Notes: generated from the letters alone by a model not told the origin. 64,000 bases of DNA from Atriophallophorus winterbourni (GCA_013407085.1 JACCGJ010003208.1:1-64000), one strand, 5' to 3'. Positions 25,080 to 36,743 are shown, counted from the stretch's first letter. Translations and numbers: made by a program.

Positions 25080-25400
25080 TCTAATTACTACCAATCCCTT
25101 GGTCAATGAAATCGATAGTCAACTGACCAAAACGAATTAGGCCGGATTCATAAGAACGCCGCATTCGGTAAAACGTTGAAAGATATAACGAAGATGTCCT
25201 ACATGCTCCTCGTGTGATGAACTGGCTACTAATACGACGTCGATATACAACACGATCCAATAAAAAAGCAGTGTAGCTATGCACAAACTAATGGGTATGC
25301 GGATAAATTCGGAAAAAAATTAATTACGTCATTACCGCAGTCTTAGCAATATCATCATGGTCCACGTGAATCGAGTGGTATGCACGTACGATGTCTAATT
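25080..25400 (-). pseudogene. Gypsy reverse transcriptase, C-terminal part
   Basis: The minus strand reads YIDVVLVASSSHEEHVGHLR followed by IFQRFTECGVLMNPA and, shifted, FGQLTIDF. This is the YxDD box and the following helix and FLGH region of Gypsy RT. The catalytic YIDD is YIDV. Sequence between here and the protease is too decayed to read as the N-terminal RT blocks. Confidence 0.82.
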
Positions 25401-25654
25401 GAGAGAAAACTTATATTCTGTCAAGACTAAACGGAGCATCGTGAATGTACGGAATATGGTATCGGTTAGGTTGTGTAAAGATATTTACGCACAGTAATAC
25501 AGTGTAATACAGTCAATACCGTTTATAAGCTCTAGGGTATTCGTTATCAGAAAAGCGAAGCGGGATGCATGTCTGAGTCTGAGATCAAGTTTCAAAAGTT
25601 TCTCACCATAAGTCGAGATTTTAGATTCATTAGGCACATGATGGACGTTTTTTC

Positions 25655-25888
25655 TCAACTTTGCGGTATAACGCTAACCTCATCGCCGGTTTCAACAATT
25701 GAGATGAGCTCAGTGAAAGAGTCGTAGCAGCATAGTAGGTGACTACCGGGTTTGTCAGGATCGGTCGTCACCATTACTGAAGGTCCACTTGAAAAGCCGA
25801 CAAATTTGCTGTCAGCATTAGAATATGTACAACCGAGCGACAATTGCGCGCTGCCCATTTCAACCGACAGTGGTAATATCAGAACCAA
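25655..25888 (-). pseudogene. Gypsy aspartic protease remnant
   Basis: The minus strand reads a short frame ending E-T-G-D-E-V-S-V-I-P-Q-S, matching the retrotransposon protease signature DTGAEVSVIPP, with the catalytic Asp changed to Glu. It lies between Gag and RT as expected. Confidence 0.75.
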
Positions 25889-26000
25889 TTAATTTATGGA
25901 GTACAAGAACGGCTGCCATTTACGGATCGACTCCGACTTCTAAATTCAGGAATTCTGGAAATGTATGGTTCTATTGCTGATAGTTTCTTAATCAGCATGA

Positions 26001-26560
26001 CTACGGTGCCCTGAAGGTTGGGAATTCTACTTCCTTCTTATACTCCATTGATGTTGATTCTGTCGAGGCGTTTTTGAATTTCATCTGCGCCATCAGCCAA
26101 TATGTCAAAACAATTTTCGTGAACCGACAGGGCATGCATGACAGATGTGCTGGATGACATTGAATTACCCAAAGTAAATGTAAGACAGAATCGTCTAACT
26201 TTGTGTTGCCCACGAAAGAACGCATGTGACACAAAATCTGTGAAGGAGTCCTATCTCTATGTTTCACACCAGCAAACAGTTGATTTAGCCTGGCTCCATT
26301 ATAAGACATAGTAAGCTTAAGTGAAGTAGAATTCAGCGTGTCCGTCGGTGAATTGGCGTGCATGAAGTCGATAATGTGTAGTATTTCGTTTGTGATATAA
26401 TACCTTAAATGTGATCGTACATAATAAAATATGACATCTTGTGTGGAAAATCGTCTCAAACGAAACATGTCCCGAAACTATATTAACCAGACTTGTGGGT
26501 TAGCTGAGTAAAATGCTGAGGCGTGGCAGCCAATAACGTTCGAAAGAATCAGTTGAGTCA
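26001..26560 (-). pseudogene. Gypsy Gag capsid remnant
   Basis: From about 26560 the minus strand gives a P-x-x-x-x-x-N-P-Q-V-W-like start, then a long frame (26468-26001) with a segment R-T-P-S-Q-I-L-C-H-M-R and, in the next frame, A-D-E-I-Q-K-R-L-D. These match Gag of invertebrate Gypsy elements (FWPxNPxVWF, KPSQLLRxMR, LAEMADRI). Frameshifts near 26200 split it. Confidence 0.75.
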
Positions 26561-26599
26561 AAATATGTTATGCTCAAATTGCAAAATAAAGAGAGTTCT

Positions 26600-28260
26600 G
26601 AGCAATAAATGGACAACGGGTTTTTCAATTATGAGGTGGATAAGTGCATAATATAACAGAAACTTTTTACAGAACACAGAAACAAACTCTCAATGCGTGA
26701 AAATCCAAGTCCTATGTAATTACGAACATTAATAAGCGGATTGGCAGACAAAATGCCACTTTGTCCATAATGAACTCTTAAAAATAAGACAACGCCATTC
26801 CGATTTGAAAACAAAGATAAATGTATACAGCACGTTTAATTTTAACCAAAACTAACGGCGCAAGAAACAGACATGAACTCAATCATCTCTATCTAAATCC
26901 AGATATTGCTTCAAACGCTGTTCAAAAATCACACCATCTACATTTATCAATCGACCAGATAGTGCCGCAGAGATTTTTCATCAGGAGTCATACCGTTTCG
27001 TCGTTCGATACGCTTAAGAGCATGGAAGCATCATGCTAATGTTATGTTAATCTATAGTTAACGTCGGATGACTGGAGCAGAAATAATTCATGTATCGTTT
27101 CCATGTCTAGTGTAATACTATTCGTATCTGAGACCAAATTCATAATTTCTTATGGCCACACAAATTCGTTCTTGTTTCAAATTTATAAACGCGCAAATCC
27201 CAAGAAGTTAAAAATAATAATTTTAGCGGTCATAAGCAGAGTAGCCATATCCGGATTTGCTTTCGTCAGTTCATTCAATGTCAACGAGCGGCATTTCACG
27301 AATATTGCGCTTGGTTTATTCCCGAGGACTATCGGACCAGGTCTACTAACTTATACCCACGAGCCCTACAACACAAAAGAAAGCCGAGTGGACAAATACG
27401 TTCATTACAAACAAGACCTATAAGGGTAAATCAAACAACCACAGCATGATTCTCAACACGTCTGTTTTGGTTGTCACTCCGATCTGATTTATCAGTAGAT
27501 TTTGTGTCAATCTGAACTCTTCAAGCACTCGCCTAGCGGGTCGTGTTTAGTAGACGTTGACCAATTTGAAATCGTTTTATTGCGGCAAAGGTTTTTCATA
27601 TGTTCATGTTTCCAAATTGCTGTTGCTTGGACCAAAATATTATGAGTTCGCATTTGTCATTTTCCAACTTTTTGTCGCTGCTTGCTCTTATGTTGTTTCA
27701 AAGAAGAGTGTTCTGAATATCATTCGGAAGCGCTAGATTAGCGCTGATCGATAATGCACTTTGCACCATCATGAAAACTACCTCAATATTTCATGAATAC
27801 ATATCTTGATTTAACACCATCATCTAAAAATTATGTTAGAATCTCAAAGTTTGAAAATCATGTGACTTTTTTACGGATTGTTTCATTGTGCCGCTATATC
27901 CACAAAAGGTTTCATGTATACGAAATTTTATGTATCGTGATTCTGTCGTTGCGGAAATCGGAACGATATAATAGTGTGGATAAAATATTTATAGAAGTTG
28001 ATTAAGTTGGCTCCGATTTCTCTCACAGTTTTAAGCAATCGAACTTAGGACCGGTAATCTCGTCAAGCTTATATCCAGCCAATCCAAACATTGATACGAG
28101 AATTCTTTATCAACAAAATCATTATGATTCATAGATATATGATATACGTGTTATTTACCTCACACATTTTTTCAACGCAATAAGATAAGGTTGAAAGATT
28201 TGTTCCAAAGAAATTTCATAACTTAATAATAAAATTACTATCCCAAGAAGGAGGAAACCT
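26600..28260. repeat. diverged repeat unit with RTE fragment and lost microexons
   Basis: The unit continues with a short RTE fragment (26730-26830, pattern I-N-K-R-I-G-R-Q), then blocks parallel to 8990-9770. At the M1 position (27810-27860) neither the 18-nt exon nor its donor can be found. No functional frame recognised. Confidence 0.5.
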
Positions 28261-28291
28261 AAAAACAAATATTTCTCATTATTTTGAAACA

Positions 28292-28309
28292 GCTGCTACC
28301 GAAAAACAA
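28292..28309 (+). CDS. candidate 18-nt microexon, family M2 copy 2
   Basis: Between CTCATTATTTTGAAACAG and GTATGTTTCTC. Phase 1: A-T-E-K-Q plus C. Shares only the first two bases and a few others with copy 1 but has the same length and splice context. Confidence 0.4.
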
Positions 28310-28589
28310 CGTATGTTTCTCCTTAATGTTATATAATTTAAAATATCCTGCAAAAACAAGCATCTCTCGTTTAGTGGAACTTAGATTATTGGATACCGCG
28401 TAATTGCGGTTGACGTTTTCTAACTGGTCGTGTTTCAGGAAGGCGTTTGCTTGAACCAAAATATTAGAAGTTCGCATTTGTCATCGTGCGTCTTTCAAGC
28501 GCTGCTAAGTCTTGTGTTTTAAGACTTAGGATGAAAAAACAATTAACTTCATAATAATCTTAGAGCGGAACTATATATAAAAATGTATA

Positions 28590-31000
28590 TATTATCATAT
28601 AATACTTAAGGTCCGAGCTAGTATTGATAGAAAAAGCCAAAGTCATGACCGATCTAAATGATCTTCGACCTTTGCATATTTAATTGCAGTATATTTTCGG
28701 ATGACCCTTTGTAAACAGCATTCAAATCATTTTGCTGCAAAATACATTAATTAGTATTGCTGAATTGCTCGCATACTTTCATAACGTAAGGAAAAATACC
28801 ATCTTACTGTCATTTGTTCTTCGTATATTGTTCATATAGACTGAGAACAGTATTGGTTTGAGCACTGAACCTTGTGGAACACCGCTAGTTACATCGATTT
28901 TTTCCGATGATGGGCCGTCCAGACGAACTCTGATGTGTTTATTGCTGAGCTAAGCATTATCAATTCATATAGTCTTCTAGCAATCCCGTGTTTATTTAGC
29001 GTGTGTCAAAAGTAACTAATGAGCAAATTTGTCGAATGCTTCAGAAATGTTCAAGTTGCACGCATGAATACAGCCCTTCGCATCTACAACCCACGTCCAA
29101 TCGTCTAAGCGTGTCAGCAAATTTGTTATGCAAGAGCGATTTCTGCGTAATCTATGTGGGTAAATGCAAAAAGTGGGTTTTTTCCCAAATGACCCACGAT
29201 TTCTACCATTATTGTTCGCTCAAAAACGTTTAGTACCGAATACAGCAATGTCACTGGTCTGTAATTTGTAACTTCATAACGGCAAACACCTTTGTTAATG
29301 GTTATTATTTGTCCCAGTTTTCATTGTCTTCGGTGGATCAAATTAATAAACATGCAGGGTAATGGTTCAGATTGCTGCGCATGGCAAGATTATAGCGGTT
29401 TTGGGGTTCTTTTATCTGGTCCTGAAAATTTATATACGTTCAATTTCCGTAAGTGCTTCGCTACCACCAGACAAGTAATCAATACTTCACTCAAAGTCGG
29501 TCGGTCTAGTCAAATGATTGGTTCCTGATCAGGCTCCGTCGATTTCGTCGCACAAGCATCGGCATTAAAGTCTGCTGACAGGTAGGCGGTCTGATTAATG
29601 GATTCTCTAAAGACGTACTTCGTTTTTATTGCAAAACCTCCTCGTGTAATATTCGTACTATCGTTTACATGTGTATATATAAGCTTCAGATTCTAATGCA
29701 CCTGAGAAGTCAATTCAGATTGGATAGCTTGTTCATCAACCCGAATTAGGATGATAAATATGTGTTTCGCAGTCGTGTTAATTATGCCTAAGAATCAGCT
29801 GTGTGGGTAGCTTTTTAAAAAGCTCCCATGCTAGTGTCCTTTGTTTCATCCATTTTTTAGTCAGTCTTCGTAAATAATATTTATTACGTTAAGACGTTTT
29901 CTTTAAAACAGACATTGAATGTTTCTTCGATATAGATTTTAGGTGCTGTAAGAAAGATTGCCAATGACTATCCGGATCGAAGTAAACCAGTTGTGCAGAA
30001 TTCGTGATTTTTAACACGGCACGCAGAACACGGCAGTTCACATATTTAGCGGATTTCGTTCCGATACTTTTGCGTTAGCGCTACAAACGTCCTCGAAATC
30101 TAGGACAACGTGATCGCTTCGTCTGTTCGACGGTTTATGAACGACGTTCTTAACAGGTGTATGATCTCATCTAAGTATTAGGTCCAAGGTTTACGGCTGG
30201 TCTGATCCCTTCATATGGGTAAATCCAAATACGTGGTTATAAAAAGTGCGTAATCCAAGACAGCTCGAAGTCCATATTTAAGTATCTCTGATGGATGATC
30301 ACCCTCGCTTTAAAGCTGGAAAAATGTGAGATTCCACTTTATAAATACTTCAGTATTGTATCGCTTTGTTAAATAGCGCGAAGCATTAATCTGTTCATTA
30401 TTTAGGTCGAGAGTTGCAGTGAAGAACGATAGATCACTGCAATGATGCATTGATCTCCTGTAGTTTGAGTCAGAGAGCACTGAAGTGTCATTTACATCAA
30501 GGGTCTGGTCGTGCTGTTTCTCCGCTAATACCTGAACGGTCACCCCGAAATAGAGACATGCTGAGGAATGAGAGTTTATTGTCAGACGATGAGTCATAGA
30601 ATCACGTTTCTGTTATTGCAACGGTGTCTGGCGCCGTTTTATTACACATCTTGGACAATTCGAATAATTTGTTAAAAAGGCTGTTTGTGTTTGTTTAGAT
30701 GCACTTAATTTCGATTTCGAGTTCTGAATTCTTTTAATTCGCTCAAACTTGACTACGATAAATTAGATGTAGTGTAATTAAAAATACCGTATGAGACGAC
30801 TGTTTAGTTTCCTGGTGCACGCTAGATACGCTGAGAACCTTAGCGTATGCTTGCGTTTTTGAGAATAGGAAATTAATTTTTGTTTGATCCGCCATGTTAC
30901 ATTGTTCCGTAAACGCTGAAGTGTCGTTTAGTTGTCGACAGCTGATTGGATAGTTTGAAATTAACGATCGGGATTCTAGCCTCGCTTCTTGCGTGAACAC
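28590..31000 (-). mobile_element. CR1-like LINE, ORF2 endonuclease to RT, decayed
   Basis: Reading down the minus strand: endonuclease start (pattern T-N-T-N-S-L-F-N-K-L, D-T-V-A-I-T-E-T) near 30700-30600; RRSDHVVLDFEDVCSANAK near 30130-30060; RT blocks NYRPVTLL, then DWTWVVDAKGCIHACNLN with ISEAFDK at 29110-29030, IDVTSGVPQGSVLKPILFSV near 28900-28850, and SKMVFF near 28800, where the FADD box is destroyed. Same family as 31690-35600, in opposite orientation. Many stops and shifts; not functional. Confidence 0.85.
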
Positions 31001-31690
31001 TTGTACGTCTACAAATACAATACACTCCGAATTTGCCCGCTCGTGTTATAACTGACTAAATTGGCTACGGCTCCATGGATTACTGCTCACATTAGAAATG
31101 ATTCTTATCGTAATCATGTCATCGCGAAAAGTGGAACGGAATAGTGGTGTGGATAAAAATACAGAGAAATTGATTACGTTTGCTTCGATTCGCGAAACGG
31201 TGTTGGGCGATTGACGTTAGGACCGGTAGGTTCGTCTGGCAATGAATTGAACCAACTCAAACATTGTAGCCTGAATTCTTTATCAACAAAATCAATAATT
31301 TTTAGAAATATCTGATATATGTGCCATTTATTCAACACATTTCTCCAATGGAATGAATTATAAGTGAGATTTTGTTACAGGGAAATCTTATTATGTATCA
31401 TTGAAATTACTATCCCAAGATTAAATGAATATGAAATTAAATATTTTGTATCATTTTGAAACAGGTTATTCCATTGCGCCGGGTATGTTTCCATTTTATG
31501 GTGAAAAATCCTAAATATCCTGAATAACATAAAATACAAATAATTTTTATAACTTCAAAAACTATTTTTGCCGTGTTGTCTAAAATTAATTATTTTAATT
31601 TATTGTTGATTTATTATAACGGCATTATTGTCAAATGATTTTTAAATACTAACATTTAGGATCTGTGAGAAGGAACATGTAGTCAGAGCA
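31000..31690 (+). repeat. repeat unit between head-to-head LINEs
   Basis: Matches blocks at 21330-21660 and 38220-38400, then the M2-bearing block (28200-28380). It separates two LINEs that point away from each other. Confidence 0.6.
31465..31482 (+). CDS. candidate 18-nt microexon, family M2 copy 3
   Basis: Between TTTGTATCATTTTGAAACAG and GTATGTTTCC. Phase 1: Y-S-I-A-P plus G. A cryptic alternative is the GTTATT at the exon start, but the GTATGT donor 18 nt later fits better. Confidence 0.4.
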
Positions 31691-31705
31691 TACTCAACAG
31701 AGAAT

Positions 31706-32424
31706 TTGTCACATTTGAGCAGGCCCACATTTGCTCAGATAACTACGCAAAATCTCACCAAAACTAAAAAGGGTTTATCAAAGTTGCACACTTGTCACGG
31801 AATTCAAAAAGAATTCCACATAGCCACCGTCAAAAACACGGACTCAAACTGTAAACCAAAACCCACAAGTATAAACTTCAGTGTGATATGTACCAACGTG
31901 ACCGAGTCACAGGAAACGCTATTCGAAACCAAAGAGATGCACGACTTAGTGGATTGGCATAATCTTTGTTGTCAGATGAAACTGTCCGCAGTTACACCCT
32001 CATCAATTGTTCGGCTACACCGTCACATAAATTACCCTGACAAAATGATCCACGTCTTTTAAAAATAACGTTGAAATCAGTTGAGGATGTGGAAAACGTA
32101 CTTTCATATGCTCACAAGCTTAGAGATGTTTCCAGTTTAACAAGTCGTATCCTTCAGGATCTACCATGGTGGGAGCGAAGGACGACAAAGCAATATCGAG
32201 AGGAAAACAATCCAAGAAGTATTGTTTTTCTGGGTGTTCCAGGTTACGCTGCAGACGATCCTTCTCAAAAGTTTGAGCACGATCACAAACAGTGGAAATA
32301 CTTAGCTGAAAAGATCGGCGTTGAAACATCCATACTTGTAAGCACTTTGAGGATGCCGATGTCTACAAACTATAGAGGGCAAGGTCCTAGCCCTCTGAAG
32401 CTAACCTTTTTACAACCGAAATGA
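31706..32424 (+). pseudogene. LINE ORF1 protein, two tandem modules
   Basis: Two frames separated by a frameshift at about 32062. Each part contains the pattern W-x-x-L-x-x-K-(I/L)-x-x-x-x-S-x-x-V-x-R/L followed by P-L-K-(I/L)-T-(L/F): first at D-W-H-N-L-C-C-Q-M-K-L near 31960, second at Q-W-K-Y-L-A-E-K-I near 32295 with SPLKLTFLQPK at the end. R-S-I-V-F-L-G-V-P lies between. This is typical of CR1-like ORF1, an RNA-binding particle protein. No zinc knuckle seen. Confidence 0.65.
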
Positions 32425-32639
32425 CCGATAGTTGTCAAACGCGAATGAAAAGTCAAATAGAAGATATCTACGCCGAAGCGTAAAGTTAAACTTGCCTAGG
32501 ACCAAAACCGAAATTTAACAAACGGATAGTACTGATCAATCTACGTCAAATGTCACAGTTCAATTGGAACTTCATGCGCTACTTCAAAAGAACGTGAGCC
32601 TTTCGGCTCTGACAGAGTCGGGCTCCCAATGACCTCTCA

Positions 32640-33530
32640 TGATATGAACACTACGAACATTATTGATTGCTTATATACAAACACACAAAGTCTCCCTCGC
32701 AAATTGTTGAACCAAACAGCTTACACCCCGTTATTACTCATGAAAAACACAATTAAGTGCATCTATGCGAACTCTCCGAGATTTGTGATGACACGAACCC
32801 AGACATAGTTGCCAGAACAGAAACGTGATTCACTACCTCGTTTTCTGATCTGAAACTCTCTTCACGAAGCATGTCTTAATTTCGACTTGACCGTTTGAGT
32901 GATGGCGGAGGAGCAGCACTCTACTGCAAACAATTATTTATTTTCAGAGTTATGAACAACCAAAATCTGGATATACTCGACACGCTTTGGTGTTCTATAA
33001 CTCTTAATTCTGGTGATCAGTGCGTTTGTGGAGTGATTTACCGTTCTCCAACCGAGAACCTCGACCTGAACAATAAACTGATTACTGTTTTGCACTATGT
33101 AACAACGCGATACAACACTTAAATTTTGATAATAGAAGCCTTCAAACATCCTCAGCTATATAACCGTGATGATCATCCACCACAGAAACTAGAAAACGAA
33201 TTCCGAGCAGTCTTGGATTACACACCCCTCTATAACCACGTTACCGGATTCACTTTTATAAAGAAAGCTGGTGGGCCGTCTACCTTAGACTCGATACTTA
33301 CGTCTGATCTTACCGCTGTAGAAACTATCATCTTCAAATCGCCGATCAGACGGAGCGACCACGTTGTCCTAGAATTCGACTACGTGTGTTGTGCTAGGCG
33401 CAAATTTGACGGAATAAAATGCTTCAGAAATGTAAACCACCGTACCCTTTGTGCACAGCTTCAAAGAATTAGTATCATACAGTTGGATTATTCCGATCCA
33501 GACAGTCATTGGCGCTCTCTCCTATGACAC
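32640..33530 (+). pseudogene. LINE ORF2 endonuclease region
   Basis: Frames carry Y-T-N-T-Q-S-L, P-D-I-V-A-R-T-E-T, G-V-I-Y-R-S-P-T, then in 33126-33527 T-L-D-S-I-L-T-S-D-L and R-R-S-D-H-V-V-L-E-F-D-Y. These match the N, E, Y/R, D and SDH landmarks of the LINE endonuclease. The segment with GDFN between YRSP and LDSIL is largely lost. Non-functional. Confidence 0.8.
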
Positions 33531-34019
33531 CTGAAATTCATATTGGAAAAACTTTCAAACCTCATCCAGAGGAAAAATTCTGGACGTAACAAATTTAAGC
33601 TACGCAGCAGGACCAAAATTGGATGCAGCAAAGGGCAAAAGCATGGGAGTTCCATCAGACTACAAATACAGCTGATTCTTGGATGCAATTAACACGACAG
33701 CGAGATAAAGTTATCAGCTTGATTCGATACGATAAACAGGCTTTTCCCTCGCAATCGATTTCACAGATGCATCGGAATCCAAAGCTTTTACATCGACTTT
33801 GTAAACGACAAAACAATTATCAAACCAGGTGTCTTTGCTTCAAGAACTTAATTTAGCTTCACTGAATCCGTTGAACAAACCGCTGATTTGTTAGCAGAAT
33901 TTAAGGCTGGAGTATTTGCACCGAAACCCACAAAGCACGAACAGGAACCAAGCATGCGTTATGATCGTCCCACTCCGAGTGGAATAATAATTAATCGGAA
34001 GTTGGTTGCGCAGCACTCT

Positions 34020-34790
34020 AGGAAGTTAAACACAAAGAATTCTCCGGGACCAGAAAAAATTTCACTGAAGCTCCTCGAAAGCTGTCATGCGCAGCTCTCG
34101 AAACCTTTATCTCGTCTGTTTACTAATTGTTTCAAGTTGGAATAGAACCAATTGATTGGAAACTGGGACTAATCACACCAATTTACAAAATTGGATGCCG
34201 TTCTGAAGTAAAAAAATACAGGTTTTTGAGCGCATAATCACTGCAGAAGTAGTGCGCCACCTGGAATCGAACGGACTCTTGACAATTGCCCAACACGGAT
34301 TTCGCAGAAACCGCTCTTGTCTAACTAATTTGCTGATATGTTTAGACGACTGGACTAGTGTAGTGTACGCTGGGGGCAGTATTCATGCATACTACCTTAA
34401 CATTTCGGAAGCTTTTGACAAAGTCAATCACAACTTACTGTCGAACAAGCTAAAGAAACAAGGTATTGCTGGAGGACTGTATGACTCGTTGCGAGACTAT
34501 CTCGGCGAAAGACACAGACATGTTCGAGTTAATGGTATTCTATCGAAGGAAGTCGACATCACTAGCGGTGTTTCACAGGGATCCGTGCTTGAACCGATAC
34601 TGTTTCTGATTTATATGAATAACCCGCCAACACTACGCGGCAGTAAGATGGTTCTGTTCGCAGATGACATACAAATATGGAACAAAATCAGCATTGCCGA
34701 GGATTCCAGTGTGCTTCAAAGTGACTTGGATGCTGTGCGAATGTGGTTATCTGAAAATAACCTACCGCTAAACATGCAGAAGCCTTGAAT
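34020..34790 (+). pseudogene. LINE ORF2 reverse transcriptase
   Basis: NTKNSPGPEKISLKLL at about 34030, then after a shift QHGFRRNRSCLTNLLICLDD, YYLNISEAFDKVNHNLLSNK, ITSGVSQGSVLEPILFLIY and KMVLFADDIQIW. The FADD catalytic pair is intact; the first catalytic Asp is Asn (LNIS instead of LDIS), matching the minus-strand copy at 29050, so it may be a feature of this subfamily's relics. 178 codons are uninterrupted (34252-34788). Confidence 0.92.
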
Positions 34791-34799
34791 CATGCACAT

Positions 34800-35468
34800 C
34801 GGTCGTGTGCTAAGCTTTTCTTATTCATACAAGTTTGGCAACCATATCCTGGAGTACACCAAATTAGAAAAAGTCCTGAGTGTCTGGATTTGCGGTAGCC
34901 TGAAAAATGGTCTACAATGCGAAGCCGTTTACAAACGCGCGGTGTATTAAGGCGGATATTCGGACGTTTTTCCCGAAGCTGTTTTTCTCTGATGCTAAAC
35001 ACGTACATACACCTGCTTACTGATTACGCTTCACAAGCATGGACCCTATGGCTTCAAAAAGACATTTCACTATTGGATCGCATATATCACAAAGCCTCAA
35101 ACTTGGTCATAGGGCTCGAAAACCTTCCATTCACTGACCGACTAAGTGAACTTAAGCTAACGACACTTGCACAAAAAAAGACTGCCAGCCGACCTCCTCT
35201 TCTCCTCAAAGTCCTTAACATTGTTTACCACCCTTTGGATATACTATTTCACCGGCGAACATCCAACAACAACCGCGGTCACAACTGCAAGTTAGAAATA
35301 ACCCAATCCAATCAGAACTGTCGCAAATATTTGTATTCTGTGCGTATTTGTTTCGCTTGGAATTCCCTGCTAGCCAATTTGGTAAGATTGAACAATTTCT
35401 CAATATATAAATTAAAACTGGACGATTTCCTGAGAGCCAATCCAAATTATGCTCCGAACTATTTATAA
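34800..35468 (+). pseudogene. LINE ORF2 C-terminal region
   Basis: Open frame 34917-35468 with T-D-Y-A-S-Q-A-W-T-L-W, L-D-R-I-Y-H-K-A-S-N-L-V and C-R-K-Y-L-Y-S-V-R-I-C-F-A-W-N-S-L-L. These are standard in the last third of CR1-like ORF2 (Y-x-x-Q-A-W, D-x-x-x-x-x-x-x-A-T-K-L, F-S-x-R-x-x-x-x-W-N-x-L-P). Same family domain as 47088-47735 and 16017-16200 on the minus strand. Confidence 0.88.
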
Positions 35469-36713
35469 TCTATCGTTACCAGAATTATTTTGATTTAAAA
35501 ATTTTTTACACACATATACACATATAAACTTGTACCTATAGTTCAACTGCATGGTTGTTGTAAAGTAATTGATTTTTCAACCATAAAATCTTGATTCTTG
35601 AAGAAAATCATTGTTGGTTTAAAGCGGTATGACTATCTCATAATACATTGCATTCGAAACTCACGTTTGAAGCAAACAGCGTAAAACCGTTTTCATAAGA
35701 GTAAAGGATACTAACACCACACTATATTGATCGTTTCAAATTGTTTACCAACTAATTTGCATTTCACTCTCACTAATGGTTGCATGATGAAACCTGAGAA
35801 GGATTTGATGGAAAAGGTTCGAATTTTGTTATTTTCTGACGGCTTAGACAGGCACCATCAACATGATTGATTACGATGGCAACATAAAATCTGTAGACAT
35901 TTTAACCGTGAACTTAAAAAAAATCAATATTTAATGGATTTTAGTCACACATTTGCATACAAGCTTTACCGCTGATTTCGTTTCGTTTGCACTAATCAGG
36001 TGAGAACAATACGAATGACTCTGCATGTCTGTATACATTGCAGAAACAGTAAACATGTCAAGCTTGCAAGCCACTTGCAGCCATATAATGAACGAACAAC
36101 CTGTTTAATAACAAGATATAATAATGCTTGATACATTCAATTTGAAAACGTCTTATTCGGGAACATTTCTCTCTGGAACACACCACAATGTTTTCTCTGA
36201 TGCTAGCATTCATCGGTTCGGGACACTACGATCAATCCTATTTTAGGATATAAAAATCTTTTTCAAGAACACTTTTGAATTCTGAATTCAGAAGTCCATA
36301 TTCATCAAAAAGCAAATAAGCAAGAAGCTACCCTTTTTCATCAAAGTTGGATCTAATCGGTTAGATTGGTTGAATTTTTAATCCAAGAACTCTCTGATAC
36401 ACATACAATTATGCGCAAGTTGAAGGGATGTGTAACAGAAATTATGTGCTACATCGATAAATCTCCCACACCAATGAATTTAGCTGTGTTACAACTGAAA
36501 TCTGAATGACAATTTAGATAAAAATTCATAAAGATACGCATGACGTTACGAACACAAGATTCACTTGTCATGAGATATATAGTATCAGGAATGCTTTTCA
36601 GTTTGAAGAGCTAATAGTTTTCTGAGTGTTATAGATTTGTAATCGAATCATAGAAATATGGAACATTTTAGACTTCATTTATACGGAACATTTTTTCCCG
36701 TTCATCTTTGCAG

Positions 36714-36743
36714 ATTGGGATGGGAATATAGTGTTCTTGAAGC
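36714..36743 (+). CDS. candidate 30-nt microexon, family M4 copy 2
   Basis: Excellent acceptor (TTTTTTCCCGTTCATCTTTGCAG), exactly 30 nt, then the strong donor GTAAGTTGA. Phase 1 reads W-D-G-N-I-V-F-L-K plus C; phase 0 has TAG. Like 10988-11017 it starts AT and ends AAGC, and both end in K plus C in phase 1, which supports common descent despite different central residues. With 10988 this is the strongest exon-like signal in the window. Confidence 0.5.

Larger units (their letters stand above)
24370..26600 (-). mobile_element. Ty3/Gypsy LTR retrotransposon relic (gag-pro-RT-RNase H)
   Basis: Read on the minus strand from 26560 to 24370 the order is Gag, protease, RT, RNase H, then the linker before integrase, which is the Ty3/Gypsy order. 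Total internal length is about 2.2 kb, far shorter than an intact element (4-6 kb), because RT is shortened and integrase is absent. No LTRs are evident at either edge. Frames are broken in every domain. Copies A and B carry an even shorter form with only the two ends. Confidence 0.85.
31690..35600 (+). mobile_element. CR1-like LINE, nearly full length but decayed
   Basis: The only element here with both ORFs and a 3' end: ORF1 (31706-32424), endonuclease (about 32640-33530), RT (34020-34790), C-terminal domain (34800-35468), 3' UTR and a tail of CTTGATTCTTGA at 35590. About 3.9 kb, close to the size of a full CR1-type element. Each ORF has stops or shifts. Tail unit TTGATTC differs by one base from the TTGAATC tails at 15874 and 18265. 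Confidence 0.9.
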
